Origin: Pseudomonas sp. GD04091
GTDB taxonomy: Bacteria > Pseudomonadota > Gammaproteobacteria > Pseudomonadales > Pseudomonadaceae
Reading direction: 5' to 3'
Length of the DNA: 64,000 bases
Assembly: GCF_029836165.1 (NCBI RefSeq)
Contig: NZ_JAOEBG010000005.1
Coordinates: 1 to 64,000, forward strand
This document shows positions 20,176-31,160 of the stretch, in pieces. The position numbers were made by a program, and so were the translations under genes. Under the pieces are notes generated by a model. It made no database searches. It saw only the letters and a program-made list of their open reading frames with translations, and was not told the origin of the DNA. The number at the start of each line of letters is the position of its first letter. The stretch's first letter is position 1.

Positions 20176-21468
20176 ATGCAAGCCTCCAATTCCCGTTCCC
20201 TCCGTCGCTGGCTGTTCGGCCTGCTGATCCTGCTGCTGGTAGCCGTGCTGGCCTGGTGGCTGTGGCCTGCGCCGGTAGCCCACCAGGAAGGCGCCAGTGG
20301 CCGTCCGGGGCGGGGCGCGGGGATGGGCATGGGCGGGCGCCCGGGCTTCGGTGCTTCCGCCGAGGCGGTGCCGGTCCGCGTCGAGCCGGTGCGGGTGGGT
20401 GATTTCCCGCTGTACTACAAGGCCCTTGGCACCGTCACCGCGACCAACACGGTCAATGTGCGCAGCCGGGTGGCCGGCGAGCTGGTCAAAATCCACTTCA
20501 AGGAGGGCCAGCAGGTCAAGGCCGGCGATCTGCTCGCCGAGATCGATCCACGCGCCTACCGCATCGCCCTGCAGCAGGCCGAAGGCACTCTGGCGCAGAA
20601 CCAGGCGCAACTGAAGAATGCCCAGGTCGACCTGGCCCGCTACAAAGGCCTGTACGCCGAGGACAGCATCGCCAAGCAGACCCTGGACACCGCCGAGGCG
20701 CAGGTTGCCCAGTTCCAGGGCCTGGTCAAGACCAACCAGGCGCAGGTCAACGATGCTCGCCTGAACCTCGAATTCAGCCAGATCCGCGCCCCGATCAGCG
20801 GCCGTGTCGGCTTGCGCCAGCTGGACCTGGGCAACCTGGTGGCCGCCAACGACACCACGGCGCTGGTGGTCATCACCCAGACCCAGCCGATCAGCGTCGC
20901 CTTCACCCTCCCGGAAACCCAGCTCGACACCGTGCTCGCCCGCTACCGCAGCGGCGCGAGCCTGCCGGTGGAGGCCTGGGACCGTGGCGACCAGAAGCTG
21001 CAATCCACCGGTGTGCTGGGGAGCCTCGACAACCAGATCGACACCGCGACCGGCACCTTGAAGTTCAAGGGCACCTTCGAGAACAGGGACCACGCCCTGT
21101 TCCCCAATCAGTTCGTCAATGTGCGTCTGCTGGCCGACACCCTGAAGCACGTGGTGCTGGCGCCGGCCGCGGCCATCCAGTTCGGCAACGACGGCACCTT
21201 CGCCTATGTGGTCAACGCCGAGAACACGATCAACATCCGCAAGCTCAAGGTCGGTGCCAGCGATGGCGAGAACACGGTGATCGTCGAGGGCCTGGCGGCC
21301 GGTGATCGCCTGGTGCTGGAAGGCACCGATCGCCTGCGCGAAGGCACCAAGGTCGAGGTGGTCGAAGACAGCTCGCAAGTGCCGACCACCCCCGGCCAGC
21401 ACCTGCAAGGGCAGGGCGCCGGTGGCTCGGCGCAGACCGGTGAGTCGAGCGGCAAGGCGGGCGCATGA
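20176..21468 (+). CDS. muxA: RND efflux membrane fusion protein MuxA/MdtA
   Basis: Periplasmic adaptor of 430 residues that links the MuxBC inner-membrane pump to OpmB. An N-terminal membrane anchor (about 12-31, rich in Leu/Val/Trp) is followed by a Gly/Arg-rich linker. The lipoyl/barrel-sandwich halves contain [20 protein letters not shown] and [17 protein letters not shown], flanking a coiled-coil hairpin (about 130-190), then the beta-barrel. The C-terminal tail is Gly/Ser-rich. It is the first gene of a four-gene operon and overlaps muxB by 4 bases. In P. aeruginosa this system (MdtABC in E. coli) exports novobiocin, macrolides and other compounds. Confidence 0.9.
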   Translation: MQASNSRSLRRWLFGLLILLLVAVLAWWLWPAPVAHQEGASGRPGRGAGMGMGGRPGFGASAEAVPVRVEPVRVGDFPLYYKALGTVTATNTVNVRSRVAGELVKIHFKEGQQVKAGDLLAEIDPRAYRIALQQAEGTLAQNQAQLKNAQVDLARYKGLYAEDSIAKQTLDTAEAQVAQFQGLVKTNQAQVNDARLNLEFSQIRAPISGRVGLRQLDLGNLVAANDTTALVVITQTQPISVAFTLPETQLDTVLARYRSGASLPVEAWDRGDQKLQSTGVLGSLDNQIDTATGTLKFKGTFENRDHALFPNQFVNVRLLADTLKHVVLAPAAAIQFGNDGTFAYVVNAENTINIRKLKVGASDGENTVIVEGLAAGDRLVLEGTDRLREGTKVEVVEDSSQVPTTPGQHLQGQGAGGSAQTGESSGKAGA

Positions 21469-24400
21469 ACCTCTCGCGCCTGTTCATCCTGCGGCCGGTC
21501 GCCACCACGCTGAGCATGCTGGCCATCGTCCTGGCCGGCCTGATCGCCTACAAGCTGCTGCCAGTGGCGGCCTTGCCGCAGGTCGACTACCCGACCATCC
21601 GGGTCATGACCCTTTACCCAGGCGCCAGCCCACAGGTGATGACCAGTGCGGTCACCGCCCCGCTGGAGCGCCAGTTCGGCCAGATGCCGGGCCTGGAGCA
21701 GATGGCGTCGACCAGCTCAGGTGGCGCCTCGGTGCTCACCTTGCGCTTCAACCTCGACATGAACATGGATGTCGCCGAGCAGCAGGTCCAGGCCGCGATC
21801 AACGCCGCCAGCAACCTGCTGCCCAGCGACCTGCCGGCGCCGCCGGTGTACAACAAGGTCAATCCGGCCGACACCCCGGTGCTGACCCTGGCCATCTCAT
21901 CGAAGACCATGCCGTTGCCCAAGCTCAACGACCTGGTCGATACCCGCGTGGCGCAGAAGATCGCCCAGATCAGCGGCGTCGGCATGGTCAGCATCGCCGG
22001 CGGCCAGCGCCAGGCAGTACGGATCAAGGTCAATGTCGAGGCCCTGGCCGCCAATGGTCTGAACCTGGATGACGTGCGGACCCTGATCGGCGCGTCCAAC
22101 GTCAACCAGCCCAAGGGCAACTTCGACGGCCCCACCCGCGTGTCGATGCTCGATGCCAACGACCAGCTGCGCTCGCCCGCCGAGTACGCCAACCTCATCC
22201 TCAAGTACAACAATGGCGCGCCGCTGCGCCTGAAGGACATCGCCGAGATCGTCGACGGCGCCGAGAACGAGCGCCTGGCCGCCTGGGCCAATCAGAACGA
22301 GGCGGTGCTGCTGAACATCCAGCGCCAGCCTGGCGCCAACGTCATCGAAGTGGTCGACCGGATCAAGGAGATGCTGCCGTCGATCACCGACAACCTGCCG
22401 GCCGGGCTGGAAGTCAGCGTGCTCACCGACCGTACCCAGACCATCCGCGCCGCCGTGCGCGACGTGCAGCACGAACTGCTGTTCGCCATCGCCCTGGTGG
22501 TGATGGTGACCTTCCTGTTCCTGCGCAGGGTCAGTGCCACCCTCATCCCGTCCATCGCCGTGCCACTGTCGTTGATCGGCACCTTCGGGGTGATGTACCT
22601 GGCCGGATTCTCGGTCAACAACCTCACGCTGATGGCCCTGACCATCGCCACCGGATTCGTGGTGGACGATGCCATCGTCATGCTGGAGAACATCTCCCGC
22701 CATATCGAGGAGGGCGAAACGCCGTTGCAGGCTGCGCTCAAGGGGGCCAGGCAGATCGGTTTCACCCTCATCTCGCTGACCTTCTCGCTGATCGCGGTAT
22801 TGATCCCGCTGCTGTTCATGGCCGATGTGGTCGGGCGACTGTTCCGCGAATTCGCCATCACCCTGGCGGTGGCGATCCTGATCTCGCTGGTGGTTTCGCT
22901 GACGCTGACACCGATGATGTGCGCCCGCTTGCTCAAGCGCGAGCCCAAGGAGCAGGACCAGGGCCGTTTCTACCGCGCCAGTGGCGCCTGGATCGACTGG
23001 CTGATCAAGCACTACGGCCGTGCGTTGACCTGGGTGCTCGAGCGCCAACCGCTGACGCTGCTGGTGGCCGTGGCTACCCTGGCGCTGACCGTGGTGCTGT
23101 ACCTGATGGTGCCCAAGGGCTTCTTCCCGGTGCAGGACACCGGGGTGATCCAGGGTATTTCCGAAGCGCCCCAGGCCACCTCGTTCGCCGCCATGAGCGA
23201 GCGCCAGCAATCGCTGGCCAAGGTGATCCTCGAAGATCCGGCGGTGCAGAGCCTGTCTTCCTACATCGGCGTGGACGGCGACAACGCCACCCTCAACAGC
23301 GGCCGCCTGCTGATCAACCTCAAGCCCCATGGCGAGCGCGACGTCACCGCCGCCGAGGTCATCCGCCGCCTGCAGCCGCAGCTCGACAAACTGGTGGGCA
23401 TTCGCCTGTTCATGCAGCCGGTGCAGGACCTGAGCATCGAGGACCGGGTCAGCCGCACCCAGTACCAGTTCAGCCTCAGCTCGCCGGATGCCGACATGCT
23501 CGCCGAGTGGAGCGGCAAGCTGGTGCAGGCGCTGCAGCAGCGCCCGGAACTGCAGGACGTGGCCAGCGACCTGCAGGACAAAGGCCTGCAGGTGTACCTG
23601 GTGATCGACCGCGACATGGCCAGCCGCCTTGGCATCAGCGTGTCGCAGATCACCAACGCGCTGTACGACGCGTTCGGCCAGCGGCAGATCTCGACCATCT
23701 ACACCCAGGCCAGCCAATACCGCGTGGTGCTGCAGTCGCAGACCGCGGCCAGCCTCGGTCCGCAGGCGCTGGAGTCGATCCACGTCAGCGCCACCGATGG
23801 TGGCCAGGTGCGTCTGTCGGCGCTGGCGCGCATCGAGCAGCGCCAGGCCCAACTGGCCATTTCCCATATTGGCCAGTTCCCGGCGGTGATGATGTCGTTC
23901 AACCTGGCCCATGGCTCGTCGCTGGGCGAGGCGGTAAAGGTGATCGAGCAGGTGCAGCGGGACATCGGCATGCCGCTGGGCGTGCAGACTCGCTTCCAGG
24001 GGGCCGCCGAGGCGTTCCAGGCCTCGCTGTCGAGCACCTTGCTGCTGATCCTGGCCGCCGTGGTGACCATGTACATCGTGCTGGGCGTGCTCTACGAGAG
24101 CTACATACACCCGGTGACCATCCTTTCCACGCTGCCGTCGGCGGCGGTGGGGGCCTTGCTCGCGCTGCTGCTCAGCGGCAATGACCTGGGCATGATCGCC
24201 ATCATCGGCATCATCCTGCTGATCGGCATCGTCAAGAAGAACGCGATCATGATGATCGACTTCGCCCTGGAGGCCGAGCGTCATCAGGGCATGAGCCCGC
24301 GTGAGGCGATCTACCAGGCGGCGCTGCTGCGCTTCCGGCCAATCCTGATGACCACCCTGGCCGCGCTGTTCGGTGCCGTGCCGCTGATGCTCGCCACCGG

Positions 24401-24563
24401 CTCCGGCGCCGAGCTGCGTCAGCCCCTGGGCCTGGTGATGGTCGGTGGCCTGCTGGTGAGCCAGGTGCTGACCCTGTTCACCACCCCGGTGATCTACTTG
24501 TACTTCGATCGTCTGGCGCGCCGCTGGCGCCCGGCTGCCGACGCGCAGCAGGCTGACGCATGA
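21465..24563 (+). CDS. muxB: RND multidrug efflux pump subunit MuxB/MdtB
   Basis: Inner-membrane RND transporter of 1032 residues with 12 expected membrane segments and two large periplasmic loops. Recognisable parts are the N-terminal [18 protein letters not shown], the RND motif region [19 protein letters not shown] in TM4 with the conserved proton-relay aspartates, and [18 protein letters not shown] in the second half. MuxB and MuxC form a hetero-trimeric pump, unlike homotrimeric AcrB/MexB. Start and stop overlap both neighbours by 4 bases (ATGA), indicating translational coupling. Confidence 0.93.
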   Translation: MNLSRLFILRPVATTLSMLAIVLAGLIAYKLLPVAALPQVDYPTIRVMTLYPGASPQVMTSAVTAPLERQFGQMPGLEQMASTSSGGASVLTLRFNLDMNMDVAEQQVQAAINAASNLLPSDLPAPPVYNKVNPADTPVLTLAISSKTMPLPKLNDLVDTRVAQKIAQISGVGMVSIAGGQRQAVRIKVNVEALAANGLNLDDVRTLIGASNVNQPKGNFDGPTRVSMLDANDQLRSPAEYANLILKYNNGAPLRLKDIAEIVDGAENERLAAWANQNEAVLLNIQRQPGANVIEVVDRIKEMLPSITDNLPAGLEVSVLTDRTQTIRAAVRDVQHELLFAIALVVMVTFLFLRRVSATLIPSIAVPLSLIGTFGVMYLAGFSVNNLTLMALTIATGFVVDDAIVMLENISRHIEEGETPLQAALKGARQIGFTLISLTFSLIAVLIPLLFMADVVGRLFREFAITLAVAILISLVVSLTLTPMMCARLLKREPKEQDQGRFYRASGAWIDWLIKHYGRALTWVLERQPLTLLVAVATLALTVVLYLMVPKGFFPVQDTGVIQGISEAPQATSFAAMSERQQSLAKVILEDPAVQSLSSYIGVDGDNATLNSGRLLINLKPHGERDVTAAEVIRRLQPQLDKLVGIRLFMQPVQDLSIEDRVSRTQYQFSLSSPDADMLAEWSGKLVQALQQRPELQDVASDLQDKGLQVYLVIDRDMASRLGISVSQITNALYDAFGQRQISTIYTQASQYRVVLQSQTAASLGPQALESIHVSATDGGQVRLSALARIEQRQAQLAISHIGQFPAVMMSFNLAHGSSLGEAVKVIEQVQRDIGMPLGVQTRFQGAAEAFQASLSSTLLLILAAVVTMYIVLGVLYESYIHPVTILSTLPSAAVGALLALLLSGNDLGMIAIIGIILLIGIVKKNAIMMIDFALEAERHQGMSPREAIYQAALLRFRPILMTTLAALFGAVPLMLATGSGAELRQPLGLVMVGGLLVSQVLTLFTTPVIYLYFDRLARRWRPAADAQQADA

Positions 24564-27500
24564 ACCTGTCCGGACCCTTCATTCGCCGACCGGTAGCGAC
24601 CATGCTGCTGAGCCTGGCGATCATGTTGCTGGGCGGGGTGAGCTTCGGTCTGCTGCCGGTATCGCCACTGCCGCAGATGGACTTCCCGGTGATCGTGGTG
24701 CAGGCCAACCTGCCAGGCGCCAGCCCCGAGGTCATGGCCTCCACCGTGGCCACGCCGCTGGAGCGCAAGCTCGGCGCCATCGCCGGCGTCACCACGCTGA
24801 CCAGCAGTTCCAACCAGGGCTCGACCCGGGTGATCATCGGCTTCGACCTGGGCCGCGACATCGACGGCGCCGCCCGTGAGGTGCAGGCGGCGATCAACGC
24901 CACCCGCAACTTGCTGCCCAGTGGCATGCGCAGCATGCCCACCTACAAGAAGATCAACCCGTCCCAGGCGCCGATCATGGTGCTGTCGCTGACCTCGGAC
25001 GTGCTGTCCAAGGGCAAGCTCTACGACCTGGCCGATACCATCCTGTCGCAGAGCCTGTCCCAGGTCAGCGGAGTAGGCGAGGTGCAGATCGGCGGCAGCT
25101 CGCTGCCGGCGGTGCGCATCGAGCTCGAACCGCAGCTGCTCAACCAGTACGGGTTGTCCCTGGACGAGGTGCGCACCGCGGTGGCCAACGCCAACCAGCG
25201 CCGGCCGATGGGCTTCGTCGAGGACAGTGAGCGCAACTGGCAGGTGCGCGCCAACGACCAGCTGGAAAGCGCCGAAGACTACAAGCCGGTGGTGATCCGC
25301 CAGCAGAACGGCGCGATCCTGCGCCTGGCCGACGTGGCCAAGGTCACCGACGGCGTGGAGAACCGCTACAACAGCGGGTTTTTCAACGATGAGAGCGCGG
25401 TGCTGCTGGTGGTCAACCGCCAGACCAACGCCAACATCATCGAGACCGTCGAGCAGATCAAGGCCGAGTTGCCGGCGTTGCAGTCGCTGCTGCCCGCCAG
25501 TGTGAAGCTCAACGTGGCCATGGATCGTTCGCCGGTGATCAAGGCCACCCTGAAGGAGGCCGAGCACACCCTGCTGATCGCCGTGGTGCTGGTGATCCTG
25601 GTGGTCTACCTGTTCCTAGGCAACTTCCGCGCCTCGCTGATCCCCAGCCTGGCGGTGCCGGTGTCGCTGGTGGGGACGTTTGCGGTCATGTACCTGTGCG
25701 GCTTCTCGCTGAATAACCTGTCGCTGATGGCGCTGATCCTGGCCACCGGCCTGGTGGTGGACGACGCCATCGTGGTGCTGGAGAACATCTCGCGGCATAT
25801 CGAGAACGGTGAAACCCCCATGCGCGCCGCCTACAAGGGCGCCAGGGAGGTCGGCTTCACCCTGCTGTCTATGAACGTCTCGCTGGTGGCGGTGTTCGTC
25901 TCCATCCTGTTCATGGGCGGCATCGTCCGGGGGTTGTTCAAGGAGTTTTCGATCACCTTGGCCGCGGCGATCATCGTTTCGCTGGTGGTGTCGCTGACGC
26001 TGACGCCGATGCTCTGCTCGCGCTGGCTGAAGGTCCATGGCCCGCAACAGCAGACCCGCCTGCAGCGCTGGAGCGACCGTATCCACCAGCGCATGGTCGC
26101 AGGCTACGACAGGAGCCTGGGTTGGGCGTTGCGCCACAAGCGCCTGACGCTGATCAGCCTGCTGGCCACCATCGTGCTCAACATCGCGCTCTATGTCGTG
26201 GTGCCCAAGACCCTGATGCCGCAGCAGGACACCGGCCAGTTGCAAGGTTTCATCCGTGGCGACGATGGCCTGTCGTTCACCGTCATGCAGCCGAAGATGG
26301 AAATCTACCGTCGGGCGCTGCTCAAGGATCCGGCCGTGGAGAGTGTCGCCGGTTTCATCGGCGGCAACAGCGGCACCAACAACGCCTTCGTCCTGGTGCG
26401 CCTCAAGCCCATCGCCGAACGCAAGGAAAATGCCCAGAAAGTCATCGATCGCCTGCGCAAGGAATTGCCCAAGGTGCCGGGCGGGCGTTTGTACCTGATG
26501 GCCGACCAGGACCTGCAGCTAGGGGGCGGCGGCCGCGACCAGACCACTTCGCAGTACCTTTACACCCTGCAGAGTGGCGAGCTGGATGCCCTGCGTGAGT
26601 GGTTCCCGAAAGTCGCGGCGACCCTGCGCACGGTGCCCGAGCTGACGGCGGTCGATGCCCGAGACGGCGCGGGCACCCAGCAGGTGACCCTGGTGGTGGA
26701 TCGTGACCAGGCCAAGCGCCTGGGTATCGACATGGACATGGTCACCGCCGTGCTGAACAACGCCTACAGCCAGCGGCAGATCTCGACCATCTACGACAGC
26801 CTCAACCAGTACCAGGTGGTGCTGGAGATCAACCCCAGGTATGCCTGGGACCCAAGCACCCTGGAACAGGTGCAGGTGATCACCGCCGACGGCGCCCGCG
26901 TGCCGTTGTCCACGTTCGCCCATTACGAGAACAGCCTGGCCAACGACCGCGTCAGCCACGAAGACCAGTTCGCCTCCGAGGAAATCGCCTTCGACGTCGC
27001 CGAGGGCTACAGCACCGACCAGGCCATGGCCGCGCTGGAGCGCGCGGTGGCCAGGCTGGGCATGCCCGAGTCGATCATCGCCAAGCTCGGCGGCACGGCC
27101 AGCGCCTTTGCCAGCACCACCGAGGGCCAACCGCTGATGATCCTCGGCGCCCTGGTGCTGGTGTACCTGGTGCTGGGCATTCTCTACGAGAGTTACATCC
27201 ACCCGTTGACCATCCTCTCCACGCTGCCCTCGGCCGGCGTCGGCGCCTTGCTGGTGCTGTACCTGACCGGCGGCGAGTTCAGCCTGATCTCGCTGCTGGG
27301 GCTGTTCCTGCTGATCGGCGTGGTGAAGAAGAACGCCATCCTGATGATCGACCTGGCCCTGCAGCTGGAGCGCAACGACGGCCTCACGCCGGAAGAGTCG
27401 ATCCGCCGCGCCTGCCTGCTGCGCCTGCGGCCGATCCTCATGACCACCCTGGCCGCCATCCTCGGCGCGCTGCCGCTGCTGCTCAGCCAGGCGGAGGGCG

Positions 27501-27670
27501 CCGAGATGCGCCAGCCGCTGGGCCTGACCATCATCGGCGGCCTGGTGTTCAGCCAGGTCCTGACCCTGTACACGACGCCGGTGGTCTACCTGTACCTCGA
27601 CCGCCTGCGTCACCGTTTCAACCGTTGGCGCGGTGTGCGCACCGACGCTGCCCTGGATACCCCGCTATGA
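24560..27670 (+). CDS. muxC: RND multidrug efflux pump subunit MuxC/MdtC
   Basis: Second RND subunit, 1036 residues, paralogous to MuxB along its whole length (compare [20 protein letters not shown] with the MuxB start). It has [20 protein letters not shown] in TM4 and [18 protein letters not shown] in the C-terminal half. Conserved features of both subunits are intact, with no truncation. It partners with MuxB in the mixed trimer, with MuxA and OpmB completing the envelope-spanning machine. It is translationally coupled to muxB and opmB through ATGA overlaps. Confidence 0.93.
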   Translation: MNLSGPFIRRPVATMLLSLAIMLLGGVSFGLLPVSPLPQMDFPVIVVQANLPGASPEVMASTVATPLERKLGAIAGVTTLTSSSNQGSTRVIIGFDLGRDIDGAAREVQAAINATRNLLPSGMRSMPTYKKINPSQAPIMVLSLTSDVLSKGKLYDLADTILSQSLSQVSGVGEVQIGGSSLPAVRIELEPQLLNQYGLSLDEVRTAVANANQRRPMGFVEDSERNWQVRANDQLESAEDYKPVVIRQQNGAILRLADVAKVTDGVENRYNSGFFNDESAVLLVVNRQTNANIIETVEQIKAELPALQSLLPASVKLNVAMDRSPVIKATLKEAEHTLLIAVVLVILVVYLFLGNFRASLIPSLAVPVSLVGTFAVMYLCGFSLNNLSLMALILATGLVVDDAIVVLENISRHIENGETPMRAAYKGAREVGFTLLSMNVSLVAVFVSILFMGGIVRGLFKEFSITLAAAIIVSLVVSLTLTPMLCSRWLKVHGPQQQTRLQRWSDRIHQRMVAGYDRSLGWALRHKRLTLISLLATIVLNIALYVVVPKTLMPQQDTGQLQGFIRGDDGLSFTVMQPKMEIYRRALLKDPAVESVAGFIGGNSGTNNAFVLVRLKPIAERKENAQKVIDRLRKELPKVPGGRLYLMADQDLQLGGGGRDQTTSQYLYTLQSGELDALREWFPKVAATLRTVPELTAVDARDGAGTQQVTLVVDRDQAKRLGIDMDMVTAVLNNAYSQRQISTIYDSLNQYQVVLEINPRYAWDPSTLEQVQVITADGARVPLSTFAHYENSLANDRVSHEDQFASEEIAFDVAEGYSTDQAMAALERAVARLGMPESIIAKLGGTASAFASTTEGQPLMILGALVLVYLVLGILYESYIHPLTILSTLPSAGVGALLVLYLTGGEFSLISLLGLFLLIGVVKKNAILMIDLALQLERNDGLTPEESIRRACLLRLRPILMTTLAAILGALPLLLSQAEGAEMRQPLGLTIIGGLVFSQVLTLYTTPVVYLYLDRLRHRFNRWRGVRTDAALDTPL

Positions 27671-29157
27671 ACTTTGCCGAAACCCAAATCCACCGTGCCC
27701 TCCAGCTGCTGACCCGGGGACGTGGCTCGCGCCTGGTCGGCGCCGGCCTGTGCGTGGCGATGCTCAGCGCTTGTACGCTGAGCCCGGATTATCACCGGCC
27801 CGAGATGAGCACGCCGGCGCAGTTCAAGCAGGCCGAGGGCTGGACCCAGGCCAATCCGTCGGATGCCATCGCCCGCGGGGCGTGGTGGGAAATCTACGGC
27901 GACAGGCAGTTGAACGGGTTGGTCGAGGAGCTCAACCGCAGCAATCAGACGGTCGCGCAGTATGAAGCCCAGTACCGTCAGGCCCAGGCTCTGGTGCGTA
28001 GCAGCCGTGCCTCGCTGTTCCCCACGCTGGACCTGACCACCAGCAAGAATCGCTCGGCGCAGGGAACAGGCAGCTCCAGTTCCAGCCTGTCGAACAACAG
28101 CAGTGGCATTCGCAACACCTACAACGCGCAGCTCGGCGTGAGCTGGGAGATCGACCTGTGGGGCAAACTGCGCGAGACCCTGAACGCCAACGAAGCGAGC
28201 GCCGAGGCCAGCCTGGCCGACATGGCGGCGATCCGCCTGAGCCAGCAGTCGGAGCTGGTGCAGAACTACCTGCAGTTGCGGGTGATCGATGAGCAGAAGC
28301 GTCTGCTCGAAGCCACGGTCGCGGCCTATGAGCGCTCGTTGAAGATGAACGAGAACCAGTACCGCGCCGGGGTTTCCGGGCCGGACGCCGTGGCCCAGGC
28401 ACGGACCCAGCTCAAGAGCGCCCAGGCCGATCTGATCGACCTGGCCTGGCAGCGAGCGCAGTACGAGAACGCCATCGCCGTGCTGATGGGCAAGGCGCCG
28501 GCGGACTTCGCGCTGGCGCCGAGCAACGACATCCCGGCGTTGCCGCAGATTCCGCTGGCGCTGCCGTCGCAACTGCTGGAGCGCCGACCCGACATCGCCT
28601 CGGCCGAGCGCAAGGTGATGGCGGCCAACGCCAATATCGGCGTTTCCCGTGCCGCGTATTTCCCGGACCTGTCGTTGAGCATGAGCGGGGGCTATTCCAG
28701 CAGCAGCTTCAACAACTGGATCGAGTTGCCCAACCGTTACTGGTCGGTCGGACCGCAACTGGCGCTGACCCTGTTCGATGCTGGCAGGCGCAGCGCCGAG
28801 GTGGATCGCACCGTGGCGGTGTACGACCAGACCGTGGCGCAGTACCGCCAGACCGTGCTGGATGGTTTCAGGGAGGTCGAGAACTACCTGGTGCAGCTCA
28901 AGGTGTATGGTGACGAAGCCGTGGTGCGGCAAGAGGCTCTGGAAGCGGCGCGCGAGTCGTTGCGCCTGACCGAGAACCAGTACAAGGCCGGGCTGATCGG
29001 GTATCTGGATGTGGTGAACGTGCAGACCACGGCCCTGAGCAATGAGCGCAGCGTGCTGACGTTGCTGCAGGGGCGGTTGGTGGCGAGTGTGCAGTTGATT
29101 GCGGCCTTGGGAGGTGGTTGGGATGCGCAGCAGGCGCTGGCGGTACAGGAGGACTGA
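27667..29157 (+). CDS. opmB: Outer membrane efflux lipoprotein OpmB (NodT/OprM family)
   Basis: TolC-like outer-membrane channel of 496 residues. The lipobox MLSAC near residue 35 predicts a lipid anchor after a long N-terminal region. Two repeated outer-membrane-factor halves follow: GAWWEIYGDRQLNGLVEEL and NAQLGVSWEIDLWGKLRE in the first, then RRPDIASAERKVMAANANIG and YKAGLIGYLDVVNVQTTAL in the second. The ATG at 27667 overlaps the muxC stop as ATGA and is preferred over an in-frame ATG at 27625 that adds residues inside muxC. It ends the mux operon. Confidence 0.92.
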   Translation: MNFAETQIHRALQLLTRGRGSRLVGAGLCVAMLSACTLSPDYHRPEMSTPAQFKQAEGWTQANPSDAIARGAWWEIYGDRQLNGLVEELNRSNQTVAQYEAQYRQAQALVRSSRASLFPTLDLTTSKNRSAQGTGSSSSSLSNNSSGIRNTYNAQLGVSWEIDLWGKLRETLNANEASAEASLADMAAIRLSQQSELVQNYLQLRVIDEQKRLLEATVAAYERSLKMNENQYRAGVSGPDAVAQARTQLKSAQADLIDLAWQRAQYENAIAVLMGKAPADFALAPSNDIPALPQIPLALPSQLLERRPDIASAERKVMAANANIGVSRAAYFPDLSLSMSGGYSSSSFNNWIELPNRYWSVGPQLALTLFDAGRRSAEVDRTVAVYDQTVAQYRQTVLDGFREVENYLVQLKVYGDEAVVRQEALEAARESLRLTENQYKAGLIGYLDVVNVQTTALSNERSVLTLLQGRLVASVQLIAALGGGWDAQQALAVQED

Positions 29158-29195
29158 ACGGCGTTGCCTTGCCCGCAACATCGAGGTGACTGGGT

Positions 29196-29891
29196 TCAGA
29201 TCACCTTGACCGCTCGACCGATGAATTGCACTGGACCCGTCGGGCGGCCAGTGAGCGAGCCGCCGGCCCTCTCCAGGGTCAGCTCGAACAGCTGGTTGGG
29301 TTCGAGCGGCGGCAGGCGATCCAGGGGAACGGTGAGCTGTTCTCCCGGCTTGACCAGCCCCAGGGACACCGGCGCCTGCCATTGCGCGCCCTTGGTCCAG
29401 AACTGCAGGACCTTGTCCGCTGGCACCTCGGACTTGCCCAGTGGAATAAGCTGGACTTTACGTGTATCGCTGGCCTGGACCACCCAGCCAGGTACCTGGT
29501 CCGCAGGCGCCACCAGCACCACCAGGTAAGTGGTCGTTGGCGGCTGGGCGGTCAGCAGCAGCAAGGCCAGCAGCAGGCTGGCCGCCACGCCGATGCCGCT
29601 CAGCCCCTGCCACAGCGCCAGGCGCTGCCACCTGCGAGGACGCGTACGGCGTTCGTCCAGGCTGCGGGTGATCCGCCCCCACAGCCTTGCGCTGGGGGGC
29701 AGGGGAGTGGCCAGCGTGTTGAGTTCCAGCAACCGGTTCTCCCAGTCATCCACGGCGGTGCGCAAGGCCCGATCCGTGTCCAGACGCTGAAGCACCGCCG
29801 CGTTCTGCTCGGCAGACAGAGTACCGAGCACATACTCCCCGGCCAGCTGGTCGATGTCTTCGCGGCTTTCGTCGTCGGACTCGGTAGTCAT
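29196..29891 (-). CDS. RskA-type anti-sigma factor
   Basis: Membrane anti-sigma factor of 231 residues. The N-terminal cytosolic part (about 1-90) contains DQLAGEYVLGTLSAEQNAAVLQRL, the RskA/zinc-free anti-sigma pattern. There is no HxxxCxxC zinc motif. One membrane segment (about 95-117, LSGIGVAASLLLALLLLTAQ) leads to an extracytoplasmic RskA domain containing VLQFWTKGAQWQAPVSLGLV. The ATG at 29891 overlaps the stop of the sigma gene as ATGA, which sets the start. It would hold the sigma factor at the membrane until regulated proteolysis or another signal releases it. It converges on opmB with a 38-base gap. Confidence 0.88.
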   Translation of the reverse strand: MTTESDDESREDIDQLAGEYVLGTLSAEQNAAVLQRLDTDRALRTAVDDWENRLLELNTLATPLPPSARLWGRITRSLDERRTRPRRWQRLALWQGLSGIGVAASLLLALLLLTAQPPTTTYLVVLVAPADQVPGWVVQASDTRKVQLIPLGKSEVPADKVLQFWTKGAQWQAPVSLGLVKPGEQLTVPLDRLPPLEPNQLFELTLERAGGSLTGRPTGPVQFIGRAVKVI

Positions 29892-30436
29892 CCCATGCAC
29901 TCCCGCAACACCTTGAGGCTGCGCTTGATCCAGGCCTTGACCGTGCCAAGGGGGGTACCGAGCAACCTGGCGATCTCGGCGTGGCTGAAGCCGTCGACAT
30001 AGGCATGCAGGATGCACAGCCGACGTGCTGGCTCCAGTTGCCTGAGGCAGCGATGGACCTTGGCGGTGTCGGTCAGCAGCTCGAGATTCTCCTGGTAGGG
30101 CGCCAGTGCCTCGGTGTTGGTGAGGGTCGTCTCGTCCAGCGTGACTTCACGGCGGGTGTCGCGCACGAAATTCAGGGCCAGGTGTCGGGTCACGCTGTAT
30201 ACCCAGCCACGCGCCGACCCGCGTGCGGGATCGAAGCTGGCCGCGTGGGTCCAGATGCGGATGAAGGCATCGTGGACGATGTCCTCGGCCGTGGCGTCAT
30301 CACGGGCTATGCGCCGCGCCACGCCGAGCAAGCGGGAGCCTTCCTGGTCGTAGAGCGCCTGCAACGCGTGCCGATCACCCAGGGCACAGGCCTCGAGGCA
30401 ACGCTGAAAGTCGAAAGGCGTGGAGGACAGGTTCAA
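29888..30436 (-). CDS. ECF RNA polymerase sigma factor (SigK-like)
   Basis: Sigma factor of 182 residues with region 2 (about 30-98: ATAEDIVHDAFIRIWTHAASFD and GWVYSVTRHLALNFVRD) and region 4 (about 125-178: AYVDGFSHAEIARLLGTPLG, VKAWIKRSLKVLREC). The combination with a following RskA-like gene matches the SigK/RskA ECF group. It is coupled to the anti-sigma gene by a 4-base overlap. Likely targets include its own operon and the DUF3455 gene just upstream on the same strand, but I could not pick out a convincing -35/-10 pair. Confidence 0.9.
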   Translation of the reverse strand: MNLSSTPFDFQRCLEACALGDRHALQALYDQEGSRLLGVARRIARDDATAEDIVHDAFIRIWTHAASFDPARGSARGWVYSVTRHLALNFVRDTRREVTLDETTLTNTEALAPYQENLELLTDTAKVHRCLRQLEPARRLCILHAYVDGFSHAEIARLLGTPLGTVKAWIKRSLKVLRECMG

Positions 30437-30523
30437 GACAGGGGCAATCCTTCTGCTACCGGCTGGTCGAGGTCTGCCGATGAGCGTAGCCGAAGGATGC
30501 CCGCGCGCCTGCTTTTCAAGCAG

Positions 30524-31051
30524 TCACTTGGCGGCCCAGAAGATGTAGTCGGCCTGGTACTTGACGATCTGTTTCTCGCCCTTGTTCTGGGCCGAGCAGG
30601 CGCTTTGCGGGGCCACGCCTCCGCGAGTGGCCAGGCGCTGGATGAAACTGACGCCGCTCATCGCACCCTTGCCCTCGGCGGGGTTGGCCTTGACCAGTTG
30701 GTACGGCAGATCACCCTTGGCCGCCGGGGCGATGGCCAGCTGGGTGCCGGTGATCTTCGAACCGTCCCTGGCCTGCCAGGTGGCGGGCGGCCCGAAGTAG
30801 TCGCCCACCGGTTTTCCAGCGCGGTCATTGAGCACCGCCTTGGGGCCGACGAAGGTCCATTCGGTCTGGCCAGGAGCGTTGGCCTTGTCGCGGCACTCGT
30901 AGGTGATTTCACCGACACCGACGGTTTCCAGAGCGACCTTGTGACCATCGGGCACCTTGACGGCATCGGGAACGCCGGTCTGGGCATGGGCGGTCTGCAG
31001 GGCCAGGGCGAGGCCAGAGGCAAGCAGCAACGAAGCGAGCGTGATGTTCAT
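30524..31051 (-). CDS. DUF3455 domain secreted protein
   Basis: Exported protein of 175 residues with a clear signal peptide (MNITLASLLLASGLALALQ, cleavage near HAQ-TGV). The body matches DUF3455 proteins: YECRDKANAPGQTEWTFVGPKAVL, GDYFGPPATWQARDGSKI and FIQRLATRGGVAP. It has two cysteines. Function is unknown. It sits directly upstream of the ECF sigma gene on the same strand, 87 bases apart, so it is plausibly a target or first gene of the sigma operon. The ATG at 31051 is chosen because it begins the signal peptide and has AGGAG upstream. Confidence 0.8.
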   Translation of the reverse strand: MNITLASLLLASGLALALQTAHAQTGVPDAVKVPDGHKVALETVGVGEITYECRDKANAPGQTEWTFVGPKAVLNDRAGKPVGDYFGPPATWQARDGSKITGTQLAIAPAAKGDLPYQLVKANPAEGKGAMSGVSFIQRLATRGGVAPQSACSAQNKGEKQIVKYQADYIFWAAK

Positions 31052-31160
31052 CGAGGGATCTCCTGGAGAGTCATGGACAGGGCAGGCCTGGACCGCCCTG
31101 ACGTATATACCCGCCAGCAGGACGTTTGGATGCAGTCGATCGCGCAAAATATCCAGCGGG

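Noticed and set aside
21897..24284. 795-codon open frame antisense to muxB
   Set aside because: No recognisable motif; muxB on the plus strand is a full-length RND protein.
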